In this document: piece by piece, positions 1-7,416 of the stretch
Numbering within the stretch: the stretch's first letter is position 1
Layout: the number at the start of each line of letters is the position of its first letter
Source: an uncultured Muribaculaceae bacterium
GTDB taxonomy: Bacteria > Bacteroidota > Bacteroidia > Bacteroidales > Muribaculaceae
Assembly: GCA_934590135.1 (NCBI GenBank)
Contig: CAKTOT010000077.1
Span: 1 to 11,186 of the forward strand
Direction: 5' to 3'
Length of the DNA stretch: 11,186 nucleotides
Position numbers and translations under genes: made by a program
Notes under the pieces: generated by a model
Told to the model about the DNA's origin: nothing
The model's database searches: none
What the model saw: the letters and a program-made list of their open reading frames with translations, nothing else

Positions 1-46
1 CTCCCATATATGTGTGCAATATTCGTGCCAAAGGCGTATGTGTGAT

Positions 47-64
47 GCCTGTTTAGGCTTTTTT
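47..64 (+). terminator. Weak intrinsic terminator-like hairpin
   Basis: A 4-bp stem (GCCT/AGGC) with a GTTT loop is followed directly by six T residues. It would end a plus-strand transcript that enters from left of the window. The stem is short for a Rho-independent terminator, so the call is tentative. An upstream AGGC at 32-35 could pair with the same GCCT as an alternative fold. Confidence 0.35.
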
Positions 65-120
65 GGGTAATTTTTGGTTTTGATAAAAGCACGTATGAGC
101 GTTATCTCGAAAAAAATGCG

Positions 121-128
121 TAAATTTG
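121..128 (+). promoter_or_regulatory. Bacteroidetes -7 promoter box upstream of gyrA
   Basis: TAAATTTG fits the Bacteroidetes primary-sigma -7 consensus TAnnTTTG. It follows an A-tract and TGCG, the same arrangement seen at 7750-7757 before ptb. No clear TTTG -33 element lies at the expected distance. Transcription would start near 133-135 and give a leader of about 80 nt before gyrA. Confidence 0.5.
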
Positions 129-215
129 TATGCTTATTTGGCAGCTTCTGACGGTTTTGAATCGTGCAGTCGTTCTAAGCTATTGATAAATAATTAAATA
201 ACCATATAAACAAGC

Positions 216-2801
216 ATGCTCGAAGACGATCATATAATACAGATTAACATCGAAAACGAGATGAAATCTGCCTACATCGATTATTCGATGTCGGTAATTG
301 TGTCGCGTGCTTTGCCGGATGCTCGAGACGGCCTCAAGCCCGTTCAGCGTCGCGTCCTTTATGGTATGGACGTAATGGGCAACACGTATGACAAACCCCA
401 TAAGAAATCAGCCAACTGTGTGGGTGAGGTTATGGGTAAATATCACCCCCACGGAGATTCATCTATATATGGAACGGTGGTACGCCTTGCCCAAAGTTGG
501 GCGATGCGCTACATGTTAGTTGACGGACACGGCAACTTCGGTAATGTCGATGGCGCCGGTGCGGCGGCTATGCGTTACACAGAGGTTCGCTTGGCTCGTC
601 TCGGCGAGGAAATGCTCACGGACATTGATGATGATACCGTAGATTTTATTCCTACCTACGACAACTCGCGCAAGGAACCGGTGGTACTGCCGTCGCGTTT
701 CCCCAATCTGCTGGTCAACGGAGCCGCAGGCATCGCCGTTGGTATGGCTACCAATATGCCGCCTCACAACCTCACCGAGGCCATCAACGCATCGATAGCG
801 TTGCTCAACAACCCGGACATAACCATAGACGAGCTTATACATTATATCCCGGCACCGGATTTTCCCACCGGTGGAATCATCTATGGATACAATGGCGTAC
901 GTGAGGCCTACCACACGGGGCGCGGTCGTATAGTTGTGCGTGCCGTGGCCGAGATCGAATCCGAGGCCTCGCACGAATCCATCATTGTACGCCAGATACC
1001 TTACGGTGTCAATAAGGCCGAATTGGTCAAGTATATTGCCCAGTTGGTTAACGATAAAAAGCTTGAAGGTATCGCAGATGTCAACGACGAGACCGACCAC
1101 GAAGGTATGCGCATAGTCATCAAGCTGCGCAGCGATGCCAATTCGAATGTCGTGCTCAATAAGTTGTACAAGATGACGCCTATGCAGTCGTCTTTCAGCG
1201 TCAATAATGTGGCACTGGTCGATGGACGTCCATGTACACTTAACTTGAAGCAGATACTCGAAGCCTTCACCGCTCACCGTCACGAGGTAACCATACGTCG
1301 CACACGCTACCGTCTGAATAAGACTATGGATCGTATTCACGTATTGGACGCCTTGATAATTGCATCGCAGAATATTGATGAGGTGATTTCGATAATCCGT
1401 TCGTCTAAAGATGTAGAAGAGGCCAAATCACGACTGATTGCGCGTTTCGGCTTTACGGACATGCAGGTAAATGCCATAGTCGAGATGCGCTTGCGCAGTC
1501 TTACAGCCCTCGAGCAAAACAAACTTGAAGACGAGAGAGAATCGCTCCGCAAATATGCTGCCGAACTGCAGCTTATCCTTGATGACGAAAACGAATGTCG
1601 TCGAGTGATGATTGCCGACCTTGAGGAAGTTAAGGAGAAATACGGCGATGAGCGTCGTACACATATTGACTACACAGCCGGCGACTTCAATGCTGAAGAC
1701 TTCTATGCGGACGATGATATGATTATTACCATCTCACACCTCGGATATATCAAGCGTACACCGCTGAGCGAATTCCGCGCTCAGAATCGCGGCGGCGTAG
1801 GTGCCAAGGGCAGCAATACACGCGAAGAGGACTTCATAGAGCATATATATACGGCCTCAATGCACGCCACGATGTTCTTCTTCACCGGTCACGGCCTTGT
1901 GTACAAGATGAGAGTATTTGAGTTGCCCGAAGGTGCCAAGAACAGCAAGGGACGCGCTTTGCAAAACCTGCTCAATATCGAACCTGACGATAAGGTCAAC
2001 GTATTCATGGCCTGCAAGCGTCTGGACGACGAGGAGTATATCAATAACCACTACCTTGTGTTTGCCACCGAGCGCGGCATAGTCAAGAAGACCTCATTGG
2101 CCGAGTATGCACGCGTGATGGCCAAGGGTAAGAAGGCTATAGTGCTACGCGACGGCGATCGCCTTGTAAGCGTACAACTCACCGATGGCAACTCGCAAAT
2201 TTTGTTGGCCAACAGCGGTGGCCGTGCCATACGCTTTGAAGAAAGCAAGATACGCCAGATGGGTCGTGTGTCAACGGGCGTACGCGGTATGACCCTCGAT
2301 GGAGATGCCGACCGAGTGGTAGGTATGATTTCCATAGCACCGGACAGCAACAATACCATACTTGCCCTCAGCGAAAAAGGTATGGGCAAACGTACACCGC
2401 TCGATCCGTACCGCATCACCGGCCGTGGTGGCAAGGGCGTGCTTACGATGAAACGCAGCGAAAAGACCGGCGAACTGGTGGCCTTCCTCAGCGTCAACGA
2501 CGAGGAAGACTTGGTGATCATCAACCGCTCGGGTATTGCACTGCGCATACGTATCGCCGATGTCCCCGTGCTCAGCCGTTCGACTATGGGCGTGCGTATC
2601 ATCAATCTTAATCGCCGCGACGACGAGATTGCATCGGCTTGCGCCGTGCCCACCGATCCAGAGGAAGAAGCCGGAGAGGTAACCGTGAGCGCAGACGAAA
2701 TCGAACAAGCTCAGGCCGTCAACGAGGCTGATGCCGAGGATAACGTTGATGACAGCACCGAGGACACCGAGACTGATTCGACAGATGAAACCGTTGAATA
2801 A
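216..2801 (+). CDS. gyrA: DNA gyrase subunit A
   Basis: This is the breakage-reunion subunit of DNA gyrase, the cytoplasmic A2B2 enzyme that introduces negative supercoils using ATP hydrolysed by GyrB. The 861-residue length fits the family. The N-terminal winged-helix/tower part carries HPHGDSS around residues 77-83 and AMRYTE, with catalytic Tyr121. The C-terminal beta-pinwheel starts near residue 500, and the GyrA box is QNRGGVG at 523-529. The presence of that box and the repeated pinwheel motifs favour GyrA over ParC. The position matching E. coli Asp87 is Gly86, while the Ser83 equivalent (Ser82) is kept. Residues 812-861 form an acidic tail with no Lys or Arg. The start at 216 gives the usual short N-terminus (MLEDDHIIQINIENEM). 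There is no Shine-Dalgarno sequence in the AT-rich leader. The next gene lies 100 bases downstream with no terminator between, so co-transcription is likely. Confidence 0.98.
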   Translation: MLEDDHIIQINIENEMKSAYIDYSMSVIVSRALPDARDGLKPVQRRVLYGMDVMGNTYDKPHKKSANCVGEVMGKYHPHGDSSIYGTVVRLAQSWAMRYMLVDGHGNFGNVDGAGAAAMRYTEVRLARLGEEMLTDIDDDTVDFIPTYDNSRKEPVVLPSRFPNLLVNGAAGIAVGMATNMPPHNLTEAINASIALLNNPDITIDELIHYIPAPDFPTGGIIYGYNGVREAYHTGRGRIVVRAVAEIESEASHESIIVRQIPYGVNKAELVKYIAQLVNDKKLEGIADVNDETDHEGMRIVIKLRSDANSNVVLNKLYKMTPMQSSFSVNNVALVDGRPCTLNLKQILEAFTAHRHEVTIRRTRYRLNKTMDRIHVLDALIIASQNIDEVISIIRSSKDVEEAKSRLIARFGFTDMQVNAIVEMRLRSLTALEQNKLEDERESLRKYAAELQLILDDENECRRVMIADLEEVKEKYGDERRTHIDYTAGDFNAEDFYADDDMIITISHLGYIKRTPLSEFRAQNRGGVGAKGSNTREEDFIEHIYTASMHATMFFFTGHGLVYKMRVFELPEGAKNSKGRALQNLLNIEPDDKVNVFMACKRLDDEEYINNHYLVFATERGIVKKTSLAEYARVMAKGKKAIVLRDGDRLVSVQLTDGNSQILLANSGGRAIRFEESKIRQMGRVSTGVRGMTLDGDADRVVGMISIAPDSNNTILALSEKGMGKRTPLDPYRITGRGGKGVLTMKRSEKTGELVAFLSVNDEEDLVIINRSGIALRIRIADVPVLSRSTMGVRIINLNRRDDEIASACAVPTDPEEEAGEVTVSADEIEQAQAVNEADAEDNVDDSTEDTETDSTDETVE

Positions 2802-2901
2802 ACCAATGATGTATTTGCAAGTCTAAAATATATACTCGATAATAAATAGAATAAAAATAAACAACTAAAAATAACACAACCTAACAACCATCCATCCGAT
2901 T

Positions 2902-4128
2902 ATGAAAAAGCTTAGCCTCTTAAGCGCCTGCTTATTGGCAGGACTGACCGTGAGTGCGCAACAAGCCGTGGTAAAGGACGCCGAGAAGGCCATGAAAGAT
3001 GGCAAGTCCTTTGAGGAAGTCGCACAGATAATGGCCCCCGCTACTCAGAATCCCGAGACCAAGGACCAAGCCATTACATACTTTATTCCCGGCAAGACTG
3101 CGTACAAAATCTATGACGACATGCTTGGTAAAAAGCAGTTCGGACTCCTCAAAGAAGGCGACGAACTGGTGATGGCCAAGAATCTTCTCGGCGGTTATGA
3201 CTATTTCCTCAAGGCTGCCGCTCGCGATACCGTTATCACCGAAAAAGGCAAGGTGAAGACCAAGTATTCTAAGGAGATCTACAATACCATCGCCGGTCAC
3301 TATAACGACTACAACTTCGTAGCCCTTGATTTCTGGAATGCCAAAGACTTCAAGAATGCTTATCGTGCGTGGGAGATATTCCTGACAATACCCGAGAATC
3401 CCAGACTGGCAAAGGACGTTAAGGTTTATCCCGACTCTACGCTTGCTCAGGTATACTACAACCAGGCACTGGCCGCTTGGCAGGCGGACGATTTTGCAGC
3501 TGCCGTTAAATCTTTCCGTGGCTCTATCGCCAAAGGCAATACCAAGAAAGACGTATTCGAATATGCTGTGGCGGTTGCAAATAACGCAAAAGACGAAGAT
3601 GCAATGCTCGAATTTGCAACTAAAGGCAACGAACTTTACGGCAAGGAAGATCCCAGCTTCATCAACAACATCATCAACATCTATATAATGAAGGAGGACT
3701 ATGAAACAGCTCTCCAGAAATTGGATGCCGCTGCCGCTGCAGATCCCAACAATGCGCAGTATATCGCTCTCAAGGGTCTTATCTACACCAAGAAAAGAGA
3801 TAACGCTACTGCCGAGGAACTTTACCGAAAGTCATTGTCCATCGATGCAGACAACTCTTTGGCCAATCTGTATTTGGGCGCAACGATACTCGAAAAAGCC
3901 GGTCAAGCTCAAGACAACTTCAATGACCGTAGCGGTGGCAGCTTCGCCAAGTATAAGAGCGAAAATGTTGATCCCTTGCTTCGCGAATCTATCGATTACC
4001 TCGAGAAAGCTTACAAGCTTGACAAAAATAATCGCGGTATATGCTTGAGCTTCCTTGAGCAAGCGTACTACATTCTTGGCGACCAAGCCGGAATGGATTC
4101 TGTAAAAGAACGCAAAGAAGCCGAATAA
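2902..4128 (+). CDS. Secreted tetratricopeptide-repeat protein
   Basis: This 408-residue protein has a clear Sec signal peptide: Lys2-Lys3, a hydrophobic core at about 5-17, and a likely cleavage after VSA19. The mature protein is therefore probably periplasmic or exported. The rest is alpha-helical, with TPR-like helix pairs most visible at about 181-215, 253-282 (ending in the typical DPNNA), 287-316 and 319-334, and a last unit at 358-376. The N-terminal half (25-170) is less repeat-like. TPR units bind peptides or other proteins, and no enzymatic motif is visible, so the specific role is unknown. A TPR protein directly after gyrA is, as far as I recall, a common Bacteroidales arrangement. 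The gene ends 28 bases before a strong terminator, and it may share the gyrA transcript. The leader at 2802-2901 is very A-rich and has no Shine-Dalgarno sequence. Confidence 0.88.
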   Translation: MKKLSLLSACLLAGLTVSAQQAVVKDAEKAMKDGKSFEEVAQIMAPATQNPETKDQAITYFIPGKTAYKIYDDMLGKKQFGLLKEGDELVMAKNLLGGYDYFLKAAARDTVITEKGKVKTKYSKEIYNTIAGHYNDYNFVALDFWNAKDFKNAYRAWEIFLTIPENPRLAKDVKVYPDSTLAQVYYNQALAAWQADDFAAAVKSFRGSIAKGNTKKDVFEYAVAVANNAKDEDAMLEFATKGNELYGKEDPSFINNIINIYIMKEDYETALQKLDAAAAADPNNAQYIALKGLIYTKKRDNATAEELYRKSLSIDADNSLANLYLGATILEKAGQAQDNFNDRSGGSFAKYKSENVDPLLRESIDYLEKAYKLDKNNRGICLSFLEQAYYILGDQAGMDSVKERKEAE

Positions 4129-4156
4129 TACATTTCAATCGTAATCGTATATAAGC

Positions 4157-4193
4157 GAGGGCGTGCCCGTATATGGGTGCGCCCTCACTTTTT
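4157..4193 (+). terminator. Strong intrinsic terminator of the gyrA-TPR unit
   Basis: GAGGGCG at 4157-4163 pairs perfectly with CGCCCTC at 4180-4186. The stem continues inward through two wobble pairs to CCC/GGG around a GTATAT centre. Five T residues follow at 4189-4193 after a CA. It lies 28 bases after the TPR gene stop. The reverse strand lacks a T-run, so it should act only on plus-strand transcripts. Confidence 0.9.
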
Positions 4194-4677
4194 AAGTCTT
4201 ATCAGTCGGCAACAATGCCTTTTCGATTGCTGCATTGCGAGACAGGTACATTGGCTTCGTTATGAGGTCCGGATAAGGCGAACGGGACGTTACGGCGTGT
4301 TTAACGAAGCTACGGCTGAAGATGCTTGGTGGCGCGGGGCGGGATGGGACTCAGCGATTTTATCGGCATAGATTTCGGTCGGATTGCGTTTGCTGTTTGC
4401 CCTAACCGCTCAACGTCGACTGGTATTATTCGCTTAGTTCATTGCGGAAGTGGTGGTCATTTTGATGATGAGAAATAGAGGCCAAGGAGTGTCAAGGATA
4501 TTGGATAGGGACAGGTGCGGCTCGGGTCTGGGCAGTCTTAACGGCTGACGTAACAAAGGGCTGTGAGCCGTAATAAGAGCCTAAGAAGTTGGGTTGATAA
4601 TGGCACCTCGGAGTGTTCAGTGCATTTGAGTGTTCGAGCATCCTGAAAGAACGTCGGAAGTAGAACGGGTCGTATAC
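4194..4677. other. Gene-poor intergenic stretch, purine-rich on the + strand
   Basis: I see no convincing gene in this stretch between convergent transcription units. The reading frames are short and lack recognisable protein character. The longest minus-strand candidate with an ATG is about 49 codons (4492-4641), with no similarity I recognise. The plus strand is rich in G and A, especially at 4325-4350 and 4475-4560. Short inverted repeats occur: GGCA/TGCC near 4208-4219 followed by TTTT, ACGGCT/AGCCGT near 4540-4572, and a 9-bp pair described separately. It may be decayed sequence or hold a non-coding RNA. Confidence 0.5.
4252..4312. other. Inverted repeat forming a long stem
   Basis: GCTTCGTTA at 4254-4262 is the exact reverse complement of TAACGAAGC at 4302-4310. 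A G-T wobble and a T-A pair extend it by two. The 39-base interior contains a further possible pair, GTCC at 4267-4270 with GGAC at 4285-4288. The repeat could fold as a branched hairpin in RNA, but a 9-bp match in 60 bases can arise by chance in a region this size. Confidence 0.3.
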
Positions 4678-4713
4678 AAAAAAAAGCAGGGCGTCTTCAC
4701 GACGACCTGCTTT
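4678..4713 (-). terminator. Intrinsic terminator on the - strand, downstream of the kinase gene
   Basis: AAGCAGG at 4684-4690 pairs with CCTGCTT at 4706-4712. One G-A mismatch follows, then four more pairs (CGTC/GACG) and a 5-base loop. Eight A residues at 4678-4685 read as a U-tract on minus-strand RNA. It would end leftward transcripts from the two-component operon or from the small RNA proposed at 4678-4829. On the plus strand only three T residues follow, so activity in that direction would be weak. Confidence 0.8.
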
Positions 4714-4829
4714 CTCCCTTAATACTCTGTTTAACTCTAAATGAAAAAAACGGTTGTAAGTCTATGTGTCGGATTGCTTCTTAGGATAGATTTCAAATTT
4801 AGGAGGAAGTACTGTTGTTGACTTCCTAC
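4678..4829 (-). ncRNA. Candidate small RNA between kinase gene and terminator
   Basis: A minus-strand -7-like box (TAATTTTG, 4841 to 4834) would start RNA near 4829. The RNA would begin with a stem-loop of AGGAAGT and ACTTCCT (4827-4821 and 4810-4804, loop of 10). A C/U-rich stretch containing CCTCCT comes next, then a weakly structured AT-rich middle, then the strong terminator hairpin at 4713-4678. The product would be about 150 nt. It matches no RNA family I recognise. The simpler alternative is that this is only the 3' untranslated region of the kinase message. Confidence 0.3.
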
Positions 4830-4833
4830 GCTG

Positions 4834-4841
4834 CAAAATTA
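4834..4841 (-). promoter_or_regulatory. -7 promoter-like box for the candidate small RNA
   Basis: On the minus strand this reads TAATTTTG, matching TAnnTTTG. No TTTG -33 element stands at the usual spacing. Two further minus-strand matches lie close by: TATATTTG (4885 to 4878), just after the kinase stop codon, and TAAATTTG (4801 to 4794). Three matches in under 100 bases is more than I would expect by chance, although the region is AT-rich. Confidence 0.35.
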
Positions 4842-4885
4842 GTGGAGCAATGTCACATCATAATTGAGATTTTAATACAAATATA

Positions 4886-6475
4886 TTAATTATCAATGAC
4901 ATTATGTAATGCGCTGTCTGACAGGCTGTTGTTGTGCCATTTTGGGAGCGAAAAATCTATTTCGAGACCTCCACCGGGGTGTATTGCGGACTTGATTGTG
5001 CCTCCGTGGGCTGTAATGGTGTTGTATACGATGGCCAGTCCGAGTCCTGTGCCGCCGGATTTGCGTCCTCGTCCGCTCTCAATTCGATAGAATCTCTGGA
5101 AGATATGCGATAGATGCTCCTGTGGTACGCCGACGCCGTCATCGTAGAACCTGAAGTAGTAAAAACTGTCGGAGTCGGTGTTGGCCGCGTTGCCTTGGGT
5201 TGTGGCATGTGTTGAGTCTGCCTTAGTGCATGATGGTAGTTCGTTGGCAGAAGGTTGGTACATCTCGAGGCGACAATAAGTGCCGTGAGAGTAATTGGCC
5301 GAGTTTTTGGCCAAGTTGAGCAGCATTGCCGACAGTAGGGCGTGGTTGCCTTTGACCAGAGTACCTATCGGTACGTCAAAGGAAAATGTAAGGCCATTGA
5401 GTACGCCACTGGTTGTAATATCTTCGGATACGGTATATACTACATCGTGGTAGTCTACCTGCTCGGTTACGATGATTCCGGCGCCTTCATCGAGTCTTGT
5501 TATAGCCGAGATATCGTTGACCAGATTGATGAGACGGTCGGCGTAGGCACGTGCTTTGAGGATAAATTCGGTGCGAGTTTTCTCCGGGAGGCTATTGTCA
5601 TCGGCAAGTATATCAAGATAACCTTTGATGACACCTATAGGTGTCTTGATCTCGTGATTAATGTTATTGGTGAGTTGGCGTTTTTGTCGTGCTTTTTCGC
5701 GTATGGCATTGAGGGCTATTTCGTGCTCATGGTCGCGCTCTCGTCTGGCGGCCAAGCGCTCGTTGTGCATCGTGACTATTTGTCGGGCGATATCACCGAG
5801 TTCGTCGTGTGGAAACTTATCGTGCGGGACGAAGTCCGGATCCATAGTACTTCGTTGCGCAAAGCTGCGAAGAATTTTGATGTTGCGACCTATTCGCCAC
5901 GATGTAAAACCTTCGCTGACAAAGATAATCAGCGCAAATATGGCGGCGATAATCCATACCTCGTTGGTGTTGCCCTCGATGTAATCGTCTAAGGCTGTAT
6001 TCATAGGCACGGAAGCCAAGACTGCCACCGAGCCGTCAGGACTGATAGCGCCACGATATATGTAGTCAGAAGCAGCCCCGGGGTATAATTCCTCGGAGGA
6101 TATCGAAGCTTTTGTCGGATTGGAGGTAATACGCTGTATGTCGGATTTGGACATACTATACGGCTGCCCCATAACAAATAGAGGCTTCCATGTGCCGGTT
6201 TCGTAAATGGATACGCGTATGCCTCGCGAGAAGGTGTGCCGACTGTAATATTGGTGTACAAAGTCGAGGAACTGCGGTATGGATACTCCGGCGCTGTAGC
6301 AGTTGGCTGCGCGTTCGACGACGTATCCCAGTTGTTGCTCGACAAATTCGCGGTGGTAGTTGCGCTCACGAAATACCTGCCACATCGCCATGGTTATGAG
6401 TAGGGCCGTAACCATGGCAACGCGCGGTATAAATAGGCGCCAGGCGTAACTAACGCGACCCTTCTTCAAACACAT
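4886..6475 (-). CDS. Membrane sensor histidine kinase
   Basis: This 529-residue inner-membrane kinase should autophosphorylate a histidine and pass the phosphate to the response regulator encoded just upstream. Transmembrane segments lie at about 14-33 and 173-190 and enclose a sensor domain of about 135 residues. A HAMP-like linker follows at about 191-240. The H-box is NINHEIKTP with His274. The N-box has Asn387 and Asn391, G1 is DDGVGV at 445-450, the F-box is IFQRFYR at 458-464, and G2 is GTGLGL at 475-480, so all catalytic motifs are intact. Residues about 407-437, between the N-box strand and G1, are a Ser/Thr/Asn/Ala-rich insertion unusual in this fold. The ATG at 6475 overlaps the end of the regulator gene by 26 bases, which suggests translational coupling. 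The H-box resembles Bacteroidetes kinases of the RprX type, but I cannot assign the signal. Confidence 0.95.
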   Translation of the reverse strand: MCLKKGRVSYAWRLFIPRVAMVTALLITMAMWQVFRERNYHREFVEQQLGYVVERAANCYSAGVSIPQFLDFVHQYYSRHTFSRGIRVSIYETGTWKPLFVMGQPYSMSKSDIQRITSNPTKASISSEELYPGAASDYIYRGAISPDGSVAVLASVPMNTALDDYIEGNTNEVWIIAAIFALIIFVSEGFTSWRIGRNIKILRSFAQRSTMDPDFVPHDKFPHDELGDIARQIVTMHNERLAARRERDHEHEIALNAIREKARQKRQLTNNINHEIKTPIGVIKGYLDILADDNSLPEKTRTEFILKARAYADRLINLVNDISAITRLDEGAGIIVTEQVDYHDVVYTVSEDITTSGVLNGLTFSFDVPIGTLVKGNHALLSAMLLNLAKNSANYSHGTYCRLEMYQPSANELPSCTKADSTHATTQGNAANTDSDSFYYFRFYDDGVGVPQEHLSHIFQRFYRIESGRGRKSGGTGLGLAIVYNTITAHGGTIKSAIHPGGGLEIDFSLPKWHNNSLSDSALHNVIDN

Positions 6476-7229
6476 ATCCGAATCCCGAGCGGGTGCAGAT
6501 ATATTTGCCGTACGGGCCTAAACGCTTGCGAAGACGTGTGATATTGGTGTCAATGGTTCGCTCGCTTATCACTACACCATCATCCCAAACATGTCGTATA
6601 ATTTCGTCGCGGGTGTATACGCGGTGACGGTGTGTCATGAAGAATAGCAGCAGCCCGTATTCGGTGCGTGTCAAGCGCATAGCGCGGCCATCCACTTGGC
6701 ATCCCTTGGTATTGGGGTCCAGCGACAATCCGTTGACTTTGATGAGCGGCTCCAGATCCGGGGCGATGATGGGCTTTGTAATAGGTGTGGGGATGTACTG
6801 TGCCATAGGATTGAGTGCGGCAGCCTTGGCAAATTCTGTGGCCAGTTGCTGTTTTTGTACCATGGTTCGACGCAGTACGGCGCGAACGCGCGCAATGACT
6901 TCCGAGATGGAAAATGGCTTGGTGATGTAGTCGTCAGCGCCGATATTCAGGCCCTTGACTTTGTCGTCTTCGTCTTCAAGTACCGAGCAGAAAATAAGTG
7001 GCTTGTTTGCCAGCTCGGGGACGCTGCGCAGATGTTGCGCAAATTCAAAGCCGTTGGTGCCATCCATCATAATATCTACAATGAAAAGGTCGAATACGGA
7101 AAGATCCATAGCCAGTGCTTCGTCCGCGCTGGAGGCGGTCTTTACTCTGTAACCTTCTTTTTCAAGGCTGAAACGTAGGATTTCGCACAATGCATCCTCG
7201 TCATCAATTACTAATATATATGTGTTCAT
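6450..7229 (-). CDS. OmpR/PhoB-family response regulator
   Basis: This is a DNA-binding response regulator of 259 residues. The receiver domain (1-120) has the acidic pocket Asp9/Asp10 and phospho-acceptor Asp52 in IVDIMMDG. Ser82 stands where Thr/Ser is expected, and Lys104 is in YITKPF. The C-terminal winged helix (about 165-257) has the OmpR pattern RLTRTEYGLLLFF and ISERTIDTNITRLRKRLG, then the wing YICTRSGFGYVF. The linker of about 45 residues (120-165, containing a Pro-rich stretch) is longer than in most OmpR proteins, which explains the extra length. The gene is first in a two-gene operon with the histidine kinase and overlaps it. Its targets are unknown. The divergent ptb-buk operon and its own promoter are plausible candidates. 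Confidence 0.95.
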   Translation of the reverse strand: MNTYILVIDDEDALCEILRFSLEKEGYRVKTASSADEALAMDLSVFDLFIVDIMMDGTNGFEFAQHLRSVPELANKPLIFCSVLEDEDDKVKGLNIGADDYITKPFSISEVIARVRAVLRRTMVQKQQLATEFAKAAALNPMAQYIPTPITKPIIAPDLEPLIKVNGLSLDPNTKGCQVDGRAMRLTRTEYGLLLFFMTHRHRVYTRDEIIRHVWDDGVVISERTIDTNITRLRKRLGPYGKYICTRSGFGYVFEEGSR

Positions 7230-7408
7230 TGGCGTTTATGGATGAAATTAGGTGGGATAATTATTGAATTGGCAAAAAAGTGCAATGTTCTTCTGTTTTG
7301 TTCTATTGGCGGGTGTACGGATGGTTTGTGGCATTAGCACTGACCTCGGCCCGTAACAGGATAGCATCGGATAATAGAGCTTGTCAAATCCTTCTGATTT
7401 CCGATGTT

Positions 7409-7416
7409 CAAATTTA
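7409..7416 (-). promoter_or_regulatory. -7 promoter box for the two-component operon
   Basis: On the minus strand this reads TAAATTTG, matching the Bacteroidetes -7 consensus. Transcription would begin near 7403 and give a leader of about 175 nt before the response regulator start at 7229. A good -33 TTTG is not visible. The leader contains three GCCAAT repeats (minus strand) near 7310, 7273 and 7233. Confidence 0.45.

Noticed and set aside
516..1340. 274-codon minus-strand open frame inside gyrA
   Set aside because: It lies wholly opposite gyrA, whose frame is conserved and certain. It is a codon-bias shadow.
2812..2824. TGTATTTG as a promoter box for the TPR gene
   Set aside because: It misses the second base of the TAnnTTTG consensus, and co-transcription with gyrA explains expression.
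4177..4371. 64-codon plus-strand open frame after the TPR gene
   Set aside because: It begins inside the terminator hairpin and has an unusual composition with no similarity I recognise.
4492..4641. 49-codon minus-strand open frame in the gene-poor block
   Set aside because: It has no ribosome site, promoter box or recognisable domain, and stops soon follow in the same frame.
4621..4650. GTGTTCGAGCATCC resembling a tRNA T-arm
   Set aside because: No acceptor, D or anticodon stem can be folded around it.
4815..4889. TTG-started short frame 8 bases after a perfect AGGAGG on the plus strand
   Set aside because: Shine-Dalgarno use is rare in this group, the AGGAGG forms part of an inverted repeat, and the 24-residue product has no recognisable character.
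5342..5992. 216-codon plus-strand open frame opposite the kinase gene
   Set aside because: The kinase frame on the other strand has every catalytic motif, and this frame shows no domain.
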